Shown here: piece after piece, positions 39,547 to 52,274 of the stretch
Numbering within the stretch: the first letter of the stretch is position 1
How the letters are laid out: each line of letters opens with the position of its first letter
Origin: Cynocephalus volans
Taxonomy: Eukaryota; Chordata; Mammalia; Dermoptera; Cynocephalidae
Assembly: GCF_027409185.1 (NCBI RefSeq)
Contig: NC_084472.1
Location: forward strand, 17,842,524-17,906,523
Reading direction: 5' to 3'
DNA length: 64,000 bases
Notes under the pieces: model-generated
What the model was told of the DNA's origin: nothing
The model's database searches: none
Seen by the model: only the letters and a program-made list of their open reading frames with translations
Made by a program: the position numbers and the translations under genes

Positions 39547-41400
39547 ATAAATAGTTTGCACTGTTTTGGAGTTTTATTTTCTCTTGCCTTTTGTTTTGTT
39601 TTGTTTTGAGAATCTGATAAACAGTAAAGGGGTCAAAATCCCCTACCTGGCAATGAAGAGACCTGAATAATACTCCTAGTAGCTAATCTGTGCGCGATTC
39701 ACTACAAGTGGTCTCTAGCAATTAGCACTACTGGTTTTTTGAGTTGAGCCTTCTGAATTTGCTTCCACTCACAATTGGTTTTTGCCCAGACTTGGCATAA
39801 TATATATAGATTTATTCGTTATTGATGTAATACAGGCCTTTAAACCTGTAGAGGTGTGGGAGGTGGCTAGCATTATGCTTCTGCTTACTTACTTTATATA
39901 CATTTTCATGCCTTTTATTTAATTGAGCAGTCAACTCATGTTTATCAAGTAACAAACTAGAAGCTGAAATAGTGCTTAAAATATTGTTGGATTCTCATTG
40001 AAAATCTTGTTATACATGAGTTTTAAATAGAACCAGAGTAAAAGCTTTAGAGGATAATTTTGAGATATTGTATTTTATACTAAAAATTGGGGAAGAGATT
40101 CTCTTGTTTTCCTGTGCCCTAGGAATGTTTTTAGTTTGCCTTTTGGGGTATCTGACACTGGTATCATTTAAAACCAGATATGGAAGGCTGTTTAGTACCC
40201 ACCCAGATATAAACTCAGTGATCTGAAGATAGCAAATGTTTCCTAAACATTAAAACATGAGACGTACAGGAAGGGTAATAGTTATTTTAAAGATAAAGGA
40301 GGTGTAATTTTTCTGTAAACAAAGAGCTATCCCACCCACACACAAGAGTCAAATTCCAAGATGACCTGAAAACACTAGTCCTACATTTCGATTCCTCCAT
40401 CAGCTACTTTAGGTTCTTATAATCAATGTCCATTATTAGTTTTACCCTTGTAATTCAACTGAAGGGGTGGGCATTTGAAACAAAAAGCAGCTTATAATTT
40501 GATAGTTTATGGTTTGTACATAGCTCTTTCCGTTTGGCTTATTCTAAGATAGTTGTAAGGGTCCTCTTACTCAATGGGAAAACGGCCCTGAAATTTTCCT
40601 TATAAAATGGCCCTGAAAGAGGGCAATATCACAGCCGGGCTTGTTTCGGCATACCACCTTCCCTTCATGGGAAATCTCCTATTTACCTAAGGCTTAAAGG
40701 AAGGTAAAGCTATTTTTAGAGGCAATTTAGATAAGCAGATACTTAACACCTGATGGGCTGCCAGGGGTTACCTTTCAGATGTAAATTTTGGTTGCTAATT
40801 TCTTATGTAAATTATTGGAATAGTGTAGGTTCCTACCCTGCTGGGAGGCAGTTGATTGTCTAAAGGGGTAAAGAGCAACCAAACTTCAGGCCTCCAAATA
40901 CTGCTTTGATTACTTTAGTTTGTGTTTACAGCTGTTTCAGTAAACTTTCCCCTCCCCCCTTTAAGTTTACTCTGTAAGCTTCAAGTTGGAGATAATTGGA
41001 GAATGCAAAGCTGTTTCTGTGAAGTGAAAACCCTGGCTATTTTCTTAAGGAAATGGAGATGTAGTTTACGAAGAAGGATCCTCTACTGTTATTTCTGTTT
41101 TAAAAAAATTAAAATTATTTGCTCTGCAAGAGGGCAACATTTCAGAATTATTCTTGGAAAATGAAACTATTACAGAAGGAAGTTTGTCAAATAAATTATT
41201 TGTATGCCCATATTGATATCTTAACTTTCCTTATGCACAGTAAACAGGCTTAGGGCCTTCCAGTAGCCTTTGAAAGAAAGATCATATCCTTTCAGAATTA
41301 TTTTAGATGTAATTCAGAATTACCCTGCAGGGTAGTACTAAGGTTTCTTTTTATTTAGTTTGAGATTTTAATTGATTTAATATTTGATTTTTATTAGATT
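39547..41400. other. Unassigned intronic sequence
   Basis: No gene or repeat recognised. AT-rich single-copy text. Confidence 0.4.
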
Positions 41401-41404
41401 AATA

Positions 41405-41480
41405 GTCAATAGAGCATGGTGTTGTAACACCAGGTCAAGGGTTCAGATCCCTGTACTGGCCAGCTGCCAAGAAAAAAAAA
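41405..41480 (+). repeat. CYN-like SINE, 5'-truncated
   Basis: Begins in the tRNA anticodon-side region (caatagagcatggtgttgta), then aggtcaagggttcagatccc, tactggccagctgcc and an A tail. A short flanking attaata is present on both sides. Confidence 0.75.
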
Positions 41481-41844
41481 TTAATAATTGGACATATTTC
41501 TAATAGTGAGAAAAGAGAACTACCTGCCACATTGGATATTTGGATCCTATAGGTCTTGAAATATAATCACTTTTCATAGATTCTTTAGCTTTCCACTCTT
41601 TTTTAGACCCTTGGCAGATGAACTTATTCTCAGAATAACAACAGACTGAACTCAGGAACTTTTCCTTGATTTCACAGCCATTTTGCCCTTGAACTGACCT
41701 TGTTTCTAGACTGAGCCTTGCCTTCCCTTTCTCTCCTATTTTCTTTCTTCTTTATTAAATTGCCCGTGTGGCTTGTGTTGACAAGTAACTAGGAGGTAAG
41801 AAGATAAAATAGGACTATTTTATCTTGTAAAATAGACTTTGTTT

Positions 41845-42620
41845 AAAGAACAGCTTTAAATTTATGGAAAAATTGAGAAAAAGGTAGTTTTTATATATCC
41901 CTGCACAGTTTCCCCTATTATTAATATCTTAGTATAGTACATTTGTTACATGTAATGAACCAGTATTGATACACTTATTAATTTTAGTAATAAAGTCTAT
42001 ACTTTGTTTGGGTTCCTTAGTTTTTACCTAATGTCCTTTTACTTTCCAGGATCCATCCAGGATACTTAGATTTAATTGTTATGCTTCCTTAGGCTCCTCT
42101 TGGCTGTGACAGTTTTTCAGACTTGCCTTGTTTTTGATGACCCTGACAGTCTTAGGAGTATTAGTCAGGTGTATTATAAGAAACCCTCTATTGGAATTTG
42201 TCTGATGTTTTTTCCTCTGCTGAGGCTGGGGTTATGGGTTTTGGGAGGAAGATCACAGATAAAGTGCCATTTTCATCATGTTATATCAAGGGTACATACT
42301 GTCAACATGATTTATGACTGTTGGTATTGACCCCTGGTCACCTCTTCCCCCTTCCCTTTCTGTACTGTGCCCAGCCCACATGGAAGGAGTAGGGAGTTGT
42401 GTTCCGTATCCATGAGGGCAGAGTATCTATGTAAGTTATTTGAAATTCTACTGCGTGTTAATTTGTCTCTTCTCCCCCATATATTAATTAATGTGTTTGT
42501 TTATATCATTATGGACTCAAGGACATTTATTTTATGTTTTGGGTTATAATCCAATACTAATTTGTTTTCTTGCTCAGACTGCTCCAGTTTTGGACATTGG
42601 GAGCTCTCTAGGTTGGTTTT
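41845..42620 (+). mobile_element. Old L1 (L1M-type) 3'-UTR fragment
   Basis: Phrases tttccaggatccatccagga, ttaattgttatgcttcctta, gacttgccttgtttttgatg and aatttgtctgatgttttttc follow the 3' UTR of old L1M elements. Short frames in it are shadows. Confidence 0.5.
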
Positions 42621-43360
42621 TGTGCCCCTTTTACATTGTGGGTTTGTTTTTGGCATAAAACATGACATTTTCTCTTTTCATCGTAACAGGCACCTCTTGA
42701 AAAACATTTTTAAGAGAATGAGGCTAGAAAACATGCTTCTCATAGAATCCAGTCATTGCCTAATAATTACTACTTTTTACCTCTAGGTGTCCTCATATCA
42801 TAAATGGGAAAGCCCTCAAAGGCTGAAAGGCTAGAAACTGGACATCTTCGTTTGAGTGTACTGTGTATGTTTCATTCTGCTGCAGTAATCACTCTGAACT
42901 AATCTCTCTTCCCTAGAAAATCCTGCTTTCTTCAGGCATTCTCCACGCTGACTGTGCCTTCTCAACTCTATCCCTGTTTAGATCAAAAATTGTACTTTTT
43001 TCCTCTTAATCTCCCTTTTGCTGCAATGTATTGCTCGAAAAATCTCATCGGAAATGTCAGTCTCTAAGCATGGATTACCTTTGTGGTTTACAAAAACTTG
43101 AATTGTAAGGATTCATCAGCAAGTATAAGATAGGTGGATGCTGACACAGTCCGTGGCTGACAGGGACCAGTGCATCAAATGACCTGTAGAATTCAGTCTG
43201 AAAAGGGTTCAGGGAAGTCAGGGGACAGGACCCGGCAAAAATAAGCAAGGAAGAAGTTACAGGAGAGTGTCCTACATCATCAGACTGGGGGAAGGTGAAG
43301 CATTATACTGTAGATGAGTCAGAAGTACTAATGAGGCTCAAGGAGCATCTCACTTAGAGT
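42621..43360. other. Unassigned intronic sequence
   Basis: Nothing recognised. Confidence 0.4.
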
Positions 43361-43480
43361 TGAGACCCGGGTTCTTGTCCTACCATTTCTGGTTGCTGAG
43401 CATTTGACCTTGGCCCATTTTTTAACCTATTTGGGTCCTTTCCTCATTTACATATTAAAGAGATTAGAATAGATTAGTGT
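43361..43480 (+). repeat. MIR fragment
   Basis: gagttgagacccgggttctt, ggttgctgagcatttgacct and ttaacctatttgggtccttt in MIR order, decayed. Confidence 0.55.
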
Positions 43481-46150
43481 TCCCCAATCTCTGACTCACA
43501 ACTCTCTCATAATAATGTGTAATCTTTTGAACTCCTCAGGGATCTAAAAACTAATTCTGTCATTCCATGGCATGTGTTAATGACTTGATTTTGAGCCCCA
43601 AGTATTTATTTTAGATAAGTACATTAATATACTCTTTGATATTCATGCTACACAAGAAAAATTATCTACAGTTGATCATTCAGTAAATGCTGTTTAATTT
43701 ACTTTAAATTGGTTGTGTAGAAAAGGCATGTTTTGTTGAGAAATTCAAAAACAAAATATATATTTTTTATATTCTTTTAACATTTATTTTGTACATATTT
43801 GTGGGGTACAGTGTGTTGTTTCAATACATGCATATACTGCACAATGATTCACTTATGGTACATAGAGTAGTTTTGTACCCATTAGTTCAACATTTCTCCT
43901 CACCCCCCACCTCTACCCCTTGCCTCTAGTAACTATTACTCTATTCTCTACGTCTATGAGAACCACTGTTTTGTTGTTGTTTTTAGATTCCACATGAGTG
44001 ATATCATACCATATTTATCTTTCTGTGACTTACTTCATTTAACATGATGGTTTCCAGTTCCATCCATGTTGCTGCAAATGATAGGATATCATTTTTTTTT
44101 TTTAACAGCTGAGTAGTATTCCATTGTGTATATGTACCACAGTTTTTTGTCCGTCCATCCATTGATGGACATTTAGGTTGATTCCATCCCTTGGCTGTTG
44201 TGAATAGTGCTGCAATGAACATGGGAGTGCAGGTGTCTTTTTGATATATTGATTTAATTTCCTTTGAGTATATACCAAGTAGCGAGATAGCTGGGTCATA
44301 GGGTAGATCTATTTCTCGTTCTCGAAAGAACTTCCGTACTGTTTTCCGCAGTGGCTGTACCCACTTACACTCCCACCAGCAATATAGGAGAGTTCCTTTT
44401 TCTCTGTATCCTCGCAGATAAATAAATAAAAAAGAATTTGTTTTTTGTCTTGTTGACAATAGCCGTTCTAACTGGATTGAGATGATATCTCGCGGTTTTA
44501 ATTTGCATTTCCCTGATGATTAGTGATGTTGAGCATTTTTTCATGTGCCTGCTGGCCATTTGTATGTCTTCTTTTAAGAAATGTCTGTTCAGGTCCTTTG
44601 TTTTTAAATTGGGTTATTTGGTTTTTTGCTGTTGAGTCTGAATTCCTTATATATTCTGGCTATTAGCCCTTGTCTGATGTGTAGTTTGCAAATACTTCCT
44701 CCTATTCTGTAGGTTGTCTCTTCACTTTGTTGACAGTGTTCTTTGCTGTGCAGAAGCTTTTTACTTTGATGTAGTCCCATTTATGTATTTTTACTTCAGG
44801 TGCCTGTGCCTTTGTAATCTTGCTCAAAAAAGCGCTGCCCAGTCCCATTGCATGTAGCATTTCCTCTATATTTTTTTCTAGTAGTTTCATAGATTCAGGT
44901 CTTAAATTTAGGCCTTTGACCCATTTTGAGTTGATTTTTGTGTATGGTGAGAGATGGGGGTCTATTTTCAATCTTCTGCATGTGGATACCCAGTTTTCCC
45001 AGCACTGTTTGTTGAAGAGGCTGTCCTTTCTCCCTTGTATATTTTTTGGCACCTTTGTCAAAATTTAGTTGGCTGTAAGTGTGTGGGTTTATTTGGGGGC
45101 TCTCTATTCTATTCCATTCATCAATTTGTCTGTTTTTATGCCAGTACCATGCTGTTTGGGTTCCTATAGCATTACAGGATATTTTGAAGTCAAGAAGTGT
45201 GATGCCTCCAACTTGTTCTTTTTGTTCAAGATTGCTTTAACTATACGGGATTTTTTGTGGTTCCATACAAATTTTAAGGTCATATTTTCTATTTCTTTGA
45301 AGAATGTCATTGGTATTTTGATAGGGATTGTGTTGAAAGTGTAGATTGCTTTGGGTAGTATGAACATTTTGATGATGTTAATTCTTCCAACCCATGAACA
45401 TGGGATATCTTTCCATTTGTGTCCTCTTATATTTTTTTTTAACCAAGGTTTTATAGTTTTGTTTGTAGAGGTCTTTCATTTCCTTTGTTAAATTTACTCC
45501 TTGGTATTTCATTTTTTTGGTAGCTATTGTGAATGGGATTACTTTCTTGATTTCTTCAGCTATTTTGTTGTTGGTGTATAGGAAGGCTGTTGATTTTTGT
45601 GTGTTGATTTTGTCTCTTGCCACTATACTGAATTCATTTATTAGTTTCAGGCATTTTTTGGTGGTGTCTTTAGGGTTTTCTATTTATGGAGTCGTGTCAT
45701 CTTCAAATAAGGATAGTTTGACTTCCTCTCTTCTGATTTGACTGCCCTTTATTGCTTTTTCTTGCCTTATTTTGCTGGCTAGAGCTTCTAGTACTGTGTT
45801 GAATAAGAGAGAGGGAAGTGGGCATTCTTGTTTTGTGGAAGTCTTAGAGAAAAAGCCTCCGATTTTTGTCCATTCAATATGAATTATTTGCAGGTTTGTT
45901 ATATATAGCCTTTATTGTTTTGACGTACATTATTTGTTGAGTGTTTTTATCATGAAGGAATGTTGGATTTTATCAAATGCTTTTTCTGCATCTGTTGAGA
46001 TGATCATATGGGTTTTCCTTCATTCTAAATGTGATGTATCACATTTATAGATTTCTGTATGTTGAACCATCCTTGCATCCCTGGGATGAATCCTACTTGT
46101 TCATGGAGTATGATGTTTTTAATGCATTGCTGCATTCTGTTTGCTAGTAT

Positions 46151-47036
46151 TTAGTTGAGGTTCCTCATGTATGTGTTCATTAGGGATATTGGTCTATAGT
46201 TTTCTGTTTTTGTTGTGTCTTTTTCCAGTTTCAGTATAGGGGTAATGCTGGCTTCATAAAAAGAATTTGGAAATATTCCCTCCTCTTCAATTTTTTGGAG
46301 AAGTTTGACAAGAATTGGTATTAGTTCTTTTTTGGATGTTTGGTAGAATTCAACAGTGAAGCCATCTGGTCCTGGGGCTTTCTTTGTGGCAAGATTTTTT
46401 ATTACTGCTTCAATCTCATTACTCATTATTGATCTGTTTAGGTTTCCTAGTTTTTCATGATTCAACTTTGGTAAGTTGTATGTGTCCAGGAATTTATCCA
46501 TTCCTTCTAGGCATTCCAGTTTTTTCACATATAGTTTAGTAGTCTTATTTGAGTCTTCTCTCTTTTTTCTTCAGTAGTCTAACTAAAAGTTTATCGATTT
46601 TATCTTTTCAAAAAACCAATTCTTTGTTTCACCGATCTTTCATGCTATTTTAAATCTCTAATTCATTTATTTCTGCTCTGTTCTTTGTTATTTGTCTCCT
46701 ACTGACTTTGGGTTTGGTTTGTTCTTGTTTTTCCAATTCTTTGAGGTGTAACGTTAGGTTATTTGGAGTTTTTCTTCTTTTTTGATGTAGGCATTTATTG
46801 CTATAAACTTCCTTAGAACTGCTTTCACTATGTCCTATAGGTTCTGGTATGTTGTTTCCATTTTCCTCCAGAAATTTTAAATTTTCCTTCTTGGTTTCTT
46901 CTTTGACCCATTTATTGTTTAGGAGCATACTGTTTAATTTCCATGTATTTGTACAATATCTAGTGTCCCTTTTGTTGTCAATTTCTAGTTTTATTTGAAG
47001 AACTCCCCTTAGCATTTCTTGTAAGACAGGTCTCAT
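46151..47036 (-). pseudogene. ORF1-tail/ORF2 fusion and reverse-transcriptase start
   Basis: The frame 47036-46650 begins with the ORF1 tail and continues into ORF2 without its endonuclease. The frame 46528-46151 has the reverse-transcriptase entry: [13 protein letters not shown], then [20 protein letters not shown] and SLMNT. Both are pseudogene fragments. Confidence 0.85.
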
Positions 47037-47087
47037 GTTGATGAATTCCCTTAGTTTTTGTTTGTCTGGAGAGCCTTTATTTCTCTT

Positions 47088-47908
47088 TCATATGTGAAGG
47101 TTAGTTTTGCCGCATACAGAATTCTTGGCTGACAGTCTTTTCAGCACTCTGAATATATCATCCCGTTCTCTTCTGGCCTGTAGAGTTTCTATTGAGAAAT
47201 CTGCTGAGAGATGTATTGGGGTTCTGTTGAATGTTATGTGTTTCTTTTCTCTTGCTGCTTTCAGTATTCTCTCTTTGTCTTTGGTTTTTGATAATTTCAT
47301 TATGATGTAACTTGGGGTTTTCCTCCTTGGATTAAATTTCACTGGTGACTTCTGAGCTCCCTGTACTTGGATGCTGTCAACTTAGAATCTCCATAGTTGG
47401 GATATTTTCAGCCATTATTTTCTTGAAAATATTTTCTTTGTTTATCTCTTCCTTTTCTTCCTTTTCTTCTCCTTTGAGTATGCCAATTATACAGAGGTTA
47501 TTTTGCTTGAGGGAGCCCCAAATTTGCTGTATTTCTGGTTCATCTTTTTCTTTTTCTTTTTGCTCCTCTGATTGGATAATTTCTTGTGTTTTATCTTTGA
47601 GCTCACTGATTCGCTCCTCTCTTTGATTAAGTCTGCTGTTGGAGTTTTCTATCGAGTTTTTCAGGTCAGATAATGTATTTATTTCTAGAATTTCTATTTT
47701 TTAAAATTGATTCTATGTCTTTGTCAAGTTTCTCTTTCTGCTCCTGAATTATTATCCAGATGTGATTTGATCTTCTATCCATATTTTCTTGTGACTCTGT
47801 GAACATCCTTAAGAGGGTTATTCTGAATTTTCTGTCAGACATTTCATAGATCTGCTGTTCTTCTGCATCCATTGCTGGTGCTTTGTTTGTTTCATTTGAT
47901 GGCAACAT
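47088..47908 (-). pseudogene. L1 ORF1 remnant
   Basis: The N-terminal part at 47908-47666 reads MLPSNETNKAPAMDAEEQQI followed by a coiled-coil-like stretch. The C-terminal RNA-binding part at 47342-47088 contains TPSYIIMKLSKTKDKERILK and RRERDDIFRVLKRLSAKN. The frame is broken between them. ORF1p is the RNA-binding chaperone of L1. Confidence 0.8.
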
Positions 47909-48457
47909 ATTTCTCTGTTCTACCTCGATCTTTGTGTCTTTCTGTTGATGCTGGCCTCTGGGCAGCTCTTCTCCAGTCAGTTGTGGCTGTCTGCTCCTAT
48001 GTGGGCCAGGGGGAATCCTGCCAGTGGTCTTTATGGCTTGTCGGCTGGTATGATGTGCTCTGAAGCCCCCTTTCCCTTTGCAGACTCTAAGCAGGTTTAC
48101 ATGAAGGGTGCCACTGCAGCTTTATCAGCTTGTGTAATAGCTAGTCCCTGCCTCCATACCAGGCGGGCTCAGAGCAACAGGTGCAGTCCCTACACCCTCT
48201 CACCATTGCCTCTTGCACCTTCACAAACTCTGCAAGTCTCTCCTCCTCCTCCCCCAGCTTTAGCGCTTCCAGGTTGTCAGTCTTTGCCTTTTAATAATTG
48301 TAAATTGATTACTTATGGGAAGGGGAGACATTGGCATTTTCTATTCTGCCACCTTGATGATGACACTCTGAAATATTATACTTCTTTTGGGAAGAAGGAG
48401 AGGAGCCAAATGTATTTAAATGTTTTCCAGCATTAAAAACAAGTCAAAATCTACTTT

Positions 48458-48551
48458 TATTTTTGGCTGCGGCTGGGCGGTAAGGGGATCCGAACCCTTG
48501 ACCTTGGTGTTTTAACACCATGCTCTAACCAACTGAGCTAGCCGCCAGCCC
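48458..48551 (-). repeat. CYN-like SINE (reverse), monomer
   Basis: ggggatccgaacccttgacc then aaccaactgagctagccgcc. Exact flanking repeat tcaaaatctacttt at 48444-48457 and 48552-48565, inside the left inverted-repeat arm. Confidence 0.85.
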
Positions 48552-48694
48552 TCAAAATCTACTTTAAATATGTAAATTTTGAAATTCCTACATTTTAGGA
48601 TTAAAAAGATATAGTAGTTTATTTTTATAATTTTTGCTCTATGTGATGAGAAGGTTTTAGGCTGCTGTTTGCAGGAAATTCTCTATAACATGCT

Positions 48695-50007
48695 TGCCGG
48701 AGACCAGCTCTGCAGGATTTGTTGGACCTGAATAGGTGGTGTGGATTCGGTGAAAAGGAAGAGACGGACCACAGATGTCTAGTGCAAGTGTGGACAACAA
48801 CCACAAGAATCTTGCTTTATTTATATGTTTTTACTTAATCTTTTACATAATGATTCATCTTTCAATCAAAACATTTTTTTAATTTCATCTCTATAGAAAA
48901 AGAAAAATCAGAATGTTCCAAAGCACTCATGCTGTGATAAAAGCACCCACTCATGCATTAATAGTTCACCCCAAAGCCTGTGGCTTGTGGCCAGGAAACT
49001 ATACAATAGCAGCATGCTTGGCTTTAAAACGTCAGACTTTTTGTCTGAATCACAATTCTTAACTTTTTAAACTTACACATAAACTTATATTCTAAATTTC
49101 TATTAAATCTTACCTATATTTAACAATTTAATGTTTTATGTTTTATATTAACTATTCTAATTCTTAACCAAAATCAGAATGTCTATAATATGATTTTTTA
49201 TAATGAAACTTAATTATAATGTTTTATTATATTTTGCACTACTATTAAAAACAAGTATACTTTAATCTAAACAAAGTCTATTAATATCAAAACCTTTTTA
49301 TATATCTCTACTATTTTACCTATTCATCTCTATAGTAAAACTTTCTGTTTTGTTGCCAATTGACTCTGGGAACAGTACAAGGAACAAAGTGAAAAATTAA
49401 ATGATACTACTCAAGCTAACCAAAACACGCTATATCATTCTTATCATTACTAAGGAAAGAACATGTTCTTGGTAAATCAAGTGAAACTGTGGGAGTGGGG
49501 AGAAACAAAGAAATCTGTAACTGGTTGTGATCAATTAGTTGTAAACACTACTGCACTTGGACCCACCGTCTCCCTGGGGGAATGTAGATAGAAATCCAAC
49601 ATAATAACTTCATTCCACACGTACAAGAGCATGACCACAGCCACAATGGGTTAATGCACACATCACTAACAAGAAAGATTAATAACAAAATTAAATGGAG
49701 CTAACCCATACCAGGAACATGCATCAAAAACACCTTTAGTACTGACAATGCCTTTTAAATAAACCAGTTAATTTTGATGTATTTTAACATGTCCTTTGAG
49801 AAACTCCAGGGAATTTCCCAAAGCCATACTAAGACAAAAGGTTAGGCTATTTAATTCTGGGAAGGCTTGTCAAGCAACCAAAGGTGAACAAACAAGAAAT
49901 TCCACGGAGCCCTGCCACACACACAGGACCCCCTTGTAGCCTGCAGAACAAGGGGTATCACTCCCCAGGCTCCCATGCTATTCCCTATAGCAGGATGGCT
50001 CACAGCA
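48695..50007 (-). mobile_element. Solo LTR, endogenous retrovirus class II-like
   Basis: 1313 bp with TG...CA ends on either strand (plus strand: tgccggagaccagctctgca ... ggatggctcacagca), flanked by the exact 6-bp repeat catgct (48689-48694 and 50008-50013). On the minus strand an AATAAA lies at 48821-48816, about 120 bp before the 3' end, as expected for a polyadenylation signal. The length, 6-bp duplication and absence of internal genes suggest a solo LTR of a betaretrovirus-like ERV; the class is inferred. No viral coding sequence is present. Confidence 0.75.
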
Positions 50008-50061
50008 CATGCTCTTGAAAGAGAATATGTTTTCCCCCCTCATATATGAAAAGCCAAATTG

Positions 50062-51048
50062 GATTACAATCACTAAATTTTTACCTTTTAAACATTTTTT
50101 TTCGATGCTCTAGCAACATATTGTTGCATTTTATGTAGTCTTATAATTTAATGCCTGAGGGTAGGGAATGAATTTAACTTTCACATCTAGCAAACAGCAT
50201 ATTTAGGCATGTGTAAAATTACTCCTTTGTGTTCATTAACATAATCAGTGTTTCCTGAGCTTCTCCTCTTTAACCAACGTATGCAGATTAAGCAGTATAT
50301 TGATACATATGACTGAAAATAAAAATAATTTGAAATTGTGTAATGTTCAAAACCACACAATGATATGGGGTTTAACTGAGTGAATTATGAGCTCTCTCAG
50401 TGGGTTTCCACTAATCCTACATATATTGGATGAAAGGCCCTCAGAACATTCTATTTTTAAAGTAGGATATTAAAATAATTTTTTTTTAGTTTTTAGAAAT
50501 CGATAATGATGTTTATTTAAATTTCACTTGTAATTTCCAAGTATCTTGGAACACCTTTATAAATCCATGGGAATTTAATAACCACTTGTTGAGAAAAGCT
50601 GTGTTAGATGATCTTGAGGTTCCATATAACTCTAATGTTCTAAAAAACTTGTAGTAATTTGCAAATTGGTTCAGACTTGTGGTTCCATCTAGTCCACTCT
50701 TCTAATAGAGAGTGAATCAAAGCTGAAGAAAGTTTGCATTGCTACTTCTTAGTGACGGAGATAGCTCCCCTGCTTGCCATTAACAGGCAATCATGAACTC
50801 ATCTCTGAATTTATCTACACCTTTGGGGAAGATATTTTATATGGTTTGCCTTTGGGAGCAAGTCATACTTTTAATAAAGGTGCTACTTCTTAGGGAAAAT
50901 GTGCTTCTAGTTTTATTGTCTATGCAAATTAGTAATTTCTTTGACTAAAAAAATTAGTGCTCCTTTTCGTACTTTTAAATGCCTCCTAGATTTATTATTT
51001 TAGAATTTGATGAAAAAGTCTGTGTTCACCCCACATTTTGAAAAAAGT
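50062..51048. other. Spacer between inverted-repeat arms
   Basis: About 990 bp of AT-rich text with no recognised gene or repeat. Confidence 0.4.
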
Positions 51049-51252
51049 CAATTTAGCTTTTCATATATGAAGGGGGAAAACATATTCTTTTTCAACAGCA
51101 TGTTATAGAGAATTTCCTGCAAACAGCAGCCTAAAACTTTCTCATCACATAGAGCAAAAATTATAAAAATAAACTGCTACATCCTTTTAATCCCAAAATA
51201 TAGAAATTCCAAAATGTAGGTATTAAAAGTAGATTTTGACTTTTTTTTAATG
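51049..51252. repeat. Inverted repeat, right arm
   Basis: Uninterrupted arm: caatttagcttttcatatat ... tgctctatg reversed ... ttttaatg. Matches the left arm 48431-50061 once its SINE and LTR are removed. Confidence 0.85.
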
Positions 51253-51369
51253 AAGTGATCATAACCACCGGGTCAGAATTGCCCTTAGCTTTGCTTTTGC
51301 CAAGATGATAGTATGCTTTTTGTCTGTTCTTATATGGCAAACTTCCCTTGTCTTACATCAAGTTTGACA

Positions 51370-51560
51370 TTATCAGACTTGTTATGTAACCTTGGACAAG
51401 TTTCCTAACCTTTCTGAGACTCAATTTCTCCATCTATGAAAGGGAGATGGTAGTACCTACCTAGAGTTGTTGAGAGAATTACATAAGATAATCTACACAG
51501 TGTTTAGCACTACACCTGACTTATGGTAAGTGCTCCATAAGTTCTAGCTGACATCAGTAT
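51370..51560 (+). repeat. MIR fragment
   Basis: taaccttggacaagtttcct, gagactcaatttctccatct and agtacctacctagagttgtt, then a tail, in MIR order. This is the best-preserved MIR in the window. Confidence 0.85.
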
Positions 51561-52274
51561 CATTAGCATGTTAGCATCATCATCATCATCACCAACTTAT
51601 CATCAATTTCCAACTTCCAGACCTGTGAGCCCTGTCCCTTAATGGAGGTGGGAGTTGCAGAATTCTTTCAAGGGGTTCCATGTATCTGTAGTCTCCAAAA
51701 ACTGTTAAACTGAGTAAGTAGTATGACTCACATATATAAATGACTGTTTTTCAAATAAATGTAGATAGTATTGTGAACGATAAAATGCAGATTTATTTCA
51801 AATTGTTAAATAATTCGTAATAACTTTTTGTTATTATTTTTCTAAATTCATGGACTCTAAAAGTTAAATTGACTTTTGTTAATGTTAAAAAGAGATCTAC
51901 AAGCTTGAAATGATTGAACCTCATTCTCTTTATCGTTTTAGTCTTCTGTTGTCTTTTTTCCAATTCCATTATTCCTGCTTTTAGGTTTGATGATTCAAAC
52001 TATATGCACCACAGCTTTATCTGCACCGCAGCTTTATCCATTGTTTTCATGGTGATTTTTAAAATTTCTCCTGTACTAATTGATGGCATTGAATTATTTG
52101 TTGGTGTTGGTTGAAATCACAATGTGAATTGATGCTAGAAGAATCTATCATGGTTCTTCCCTGCTTTATATGGGGCAGTGATGGTGGTGCTCCTTAGGTT
52201 TGTGTGTGGAGTTTTAGGTGTCTGTTCCTCATGCTCCCTCAAGTTCCTGAAATATCATTCATTTATCATACTTT

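Larger units (their letters stand above)
43768..48370 (-). mobile_element. LINE-1 with both ends but an internal deletion
   Basis: The 5' end is at about 48360 on the minus strand (caaggtggcagaatag). A 5' UTR of about 450 bp leads to ORF1 (from 47908), then ORF2 from its middle to the 3' end, and a 3' UTR ending near 43768. At 4.6 kb it is shorter than the usual 6 kb or more. Near 46990 the end of ORF1 (MRPVLQEMLRGVLQ) runs straight into the ORF2 stretch between endonuclease and reverse transcriptase (KLEIDNKRDTRYC), so the endonuclease is missing. Stops and frameshifts are otherwise few enough to read most of the element. Confidence 0.9.
48431..50061. repeat. Inverted repeat, left arm, interrupted twice
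   Basis: Without its insertions this arm is about 204 bp and is the reverse complement of 51049-51252 (by eye about nine bases in ten). It is split by a SINE (48458-48551) and a solo LTR (48695-50007), each with its own target duplication. Confidence 0.85.

Noticed and set aside
43768..48370. Active L1 source element
   Set aside because: Endonuclease region missing and both ORFs broken.
48695..50007. Provirus with internal genes
   Set aside because: Only one LTR between the 6-bp duplications; no gag, pol or env reading is present.
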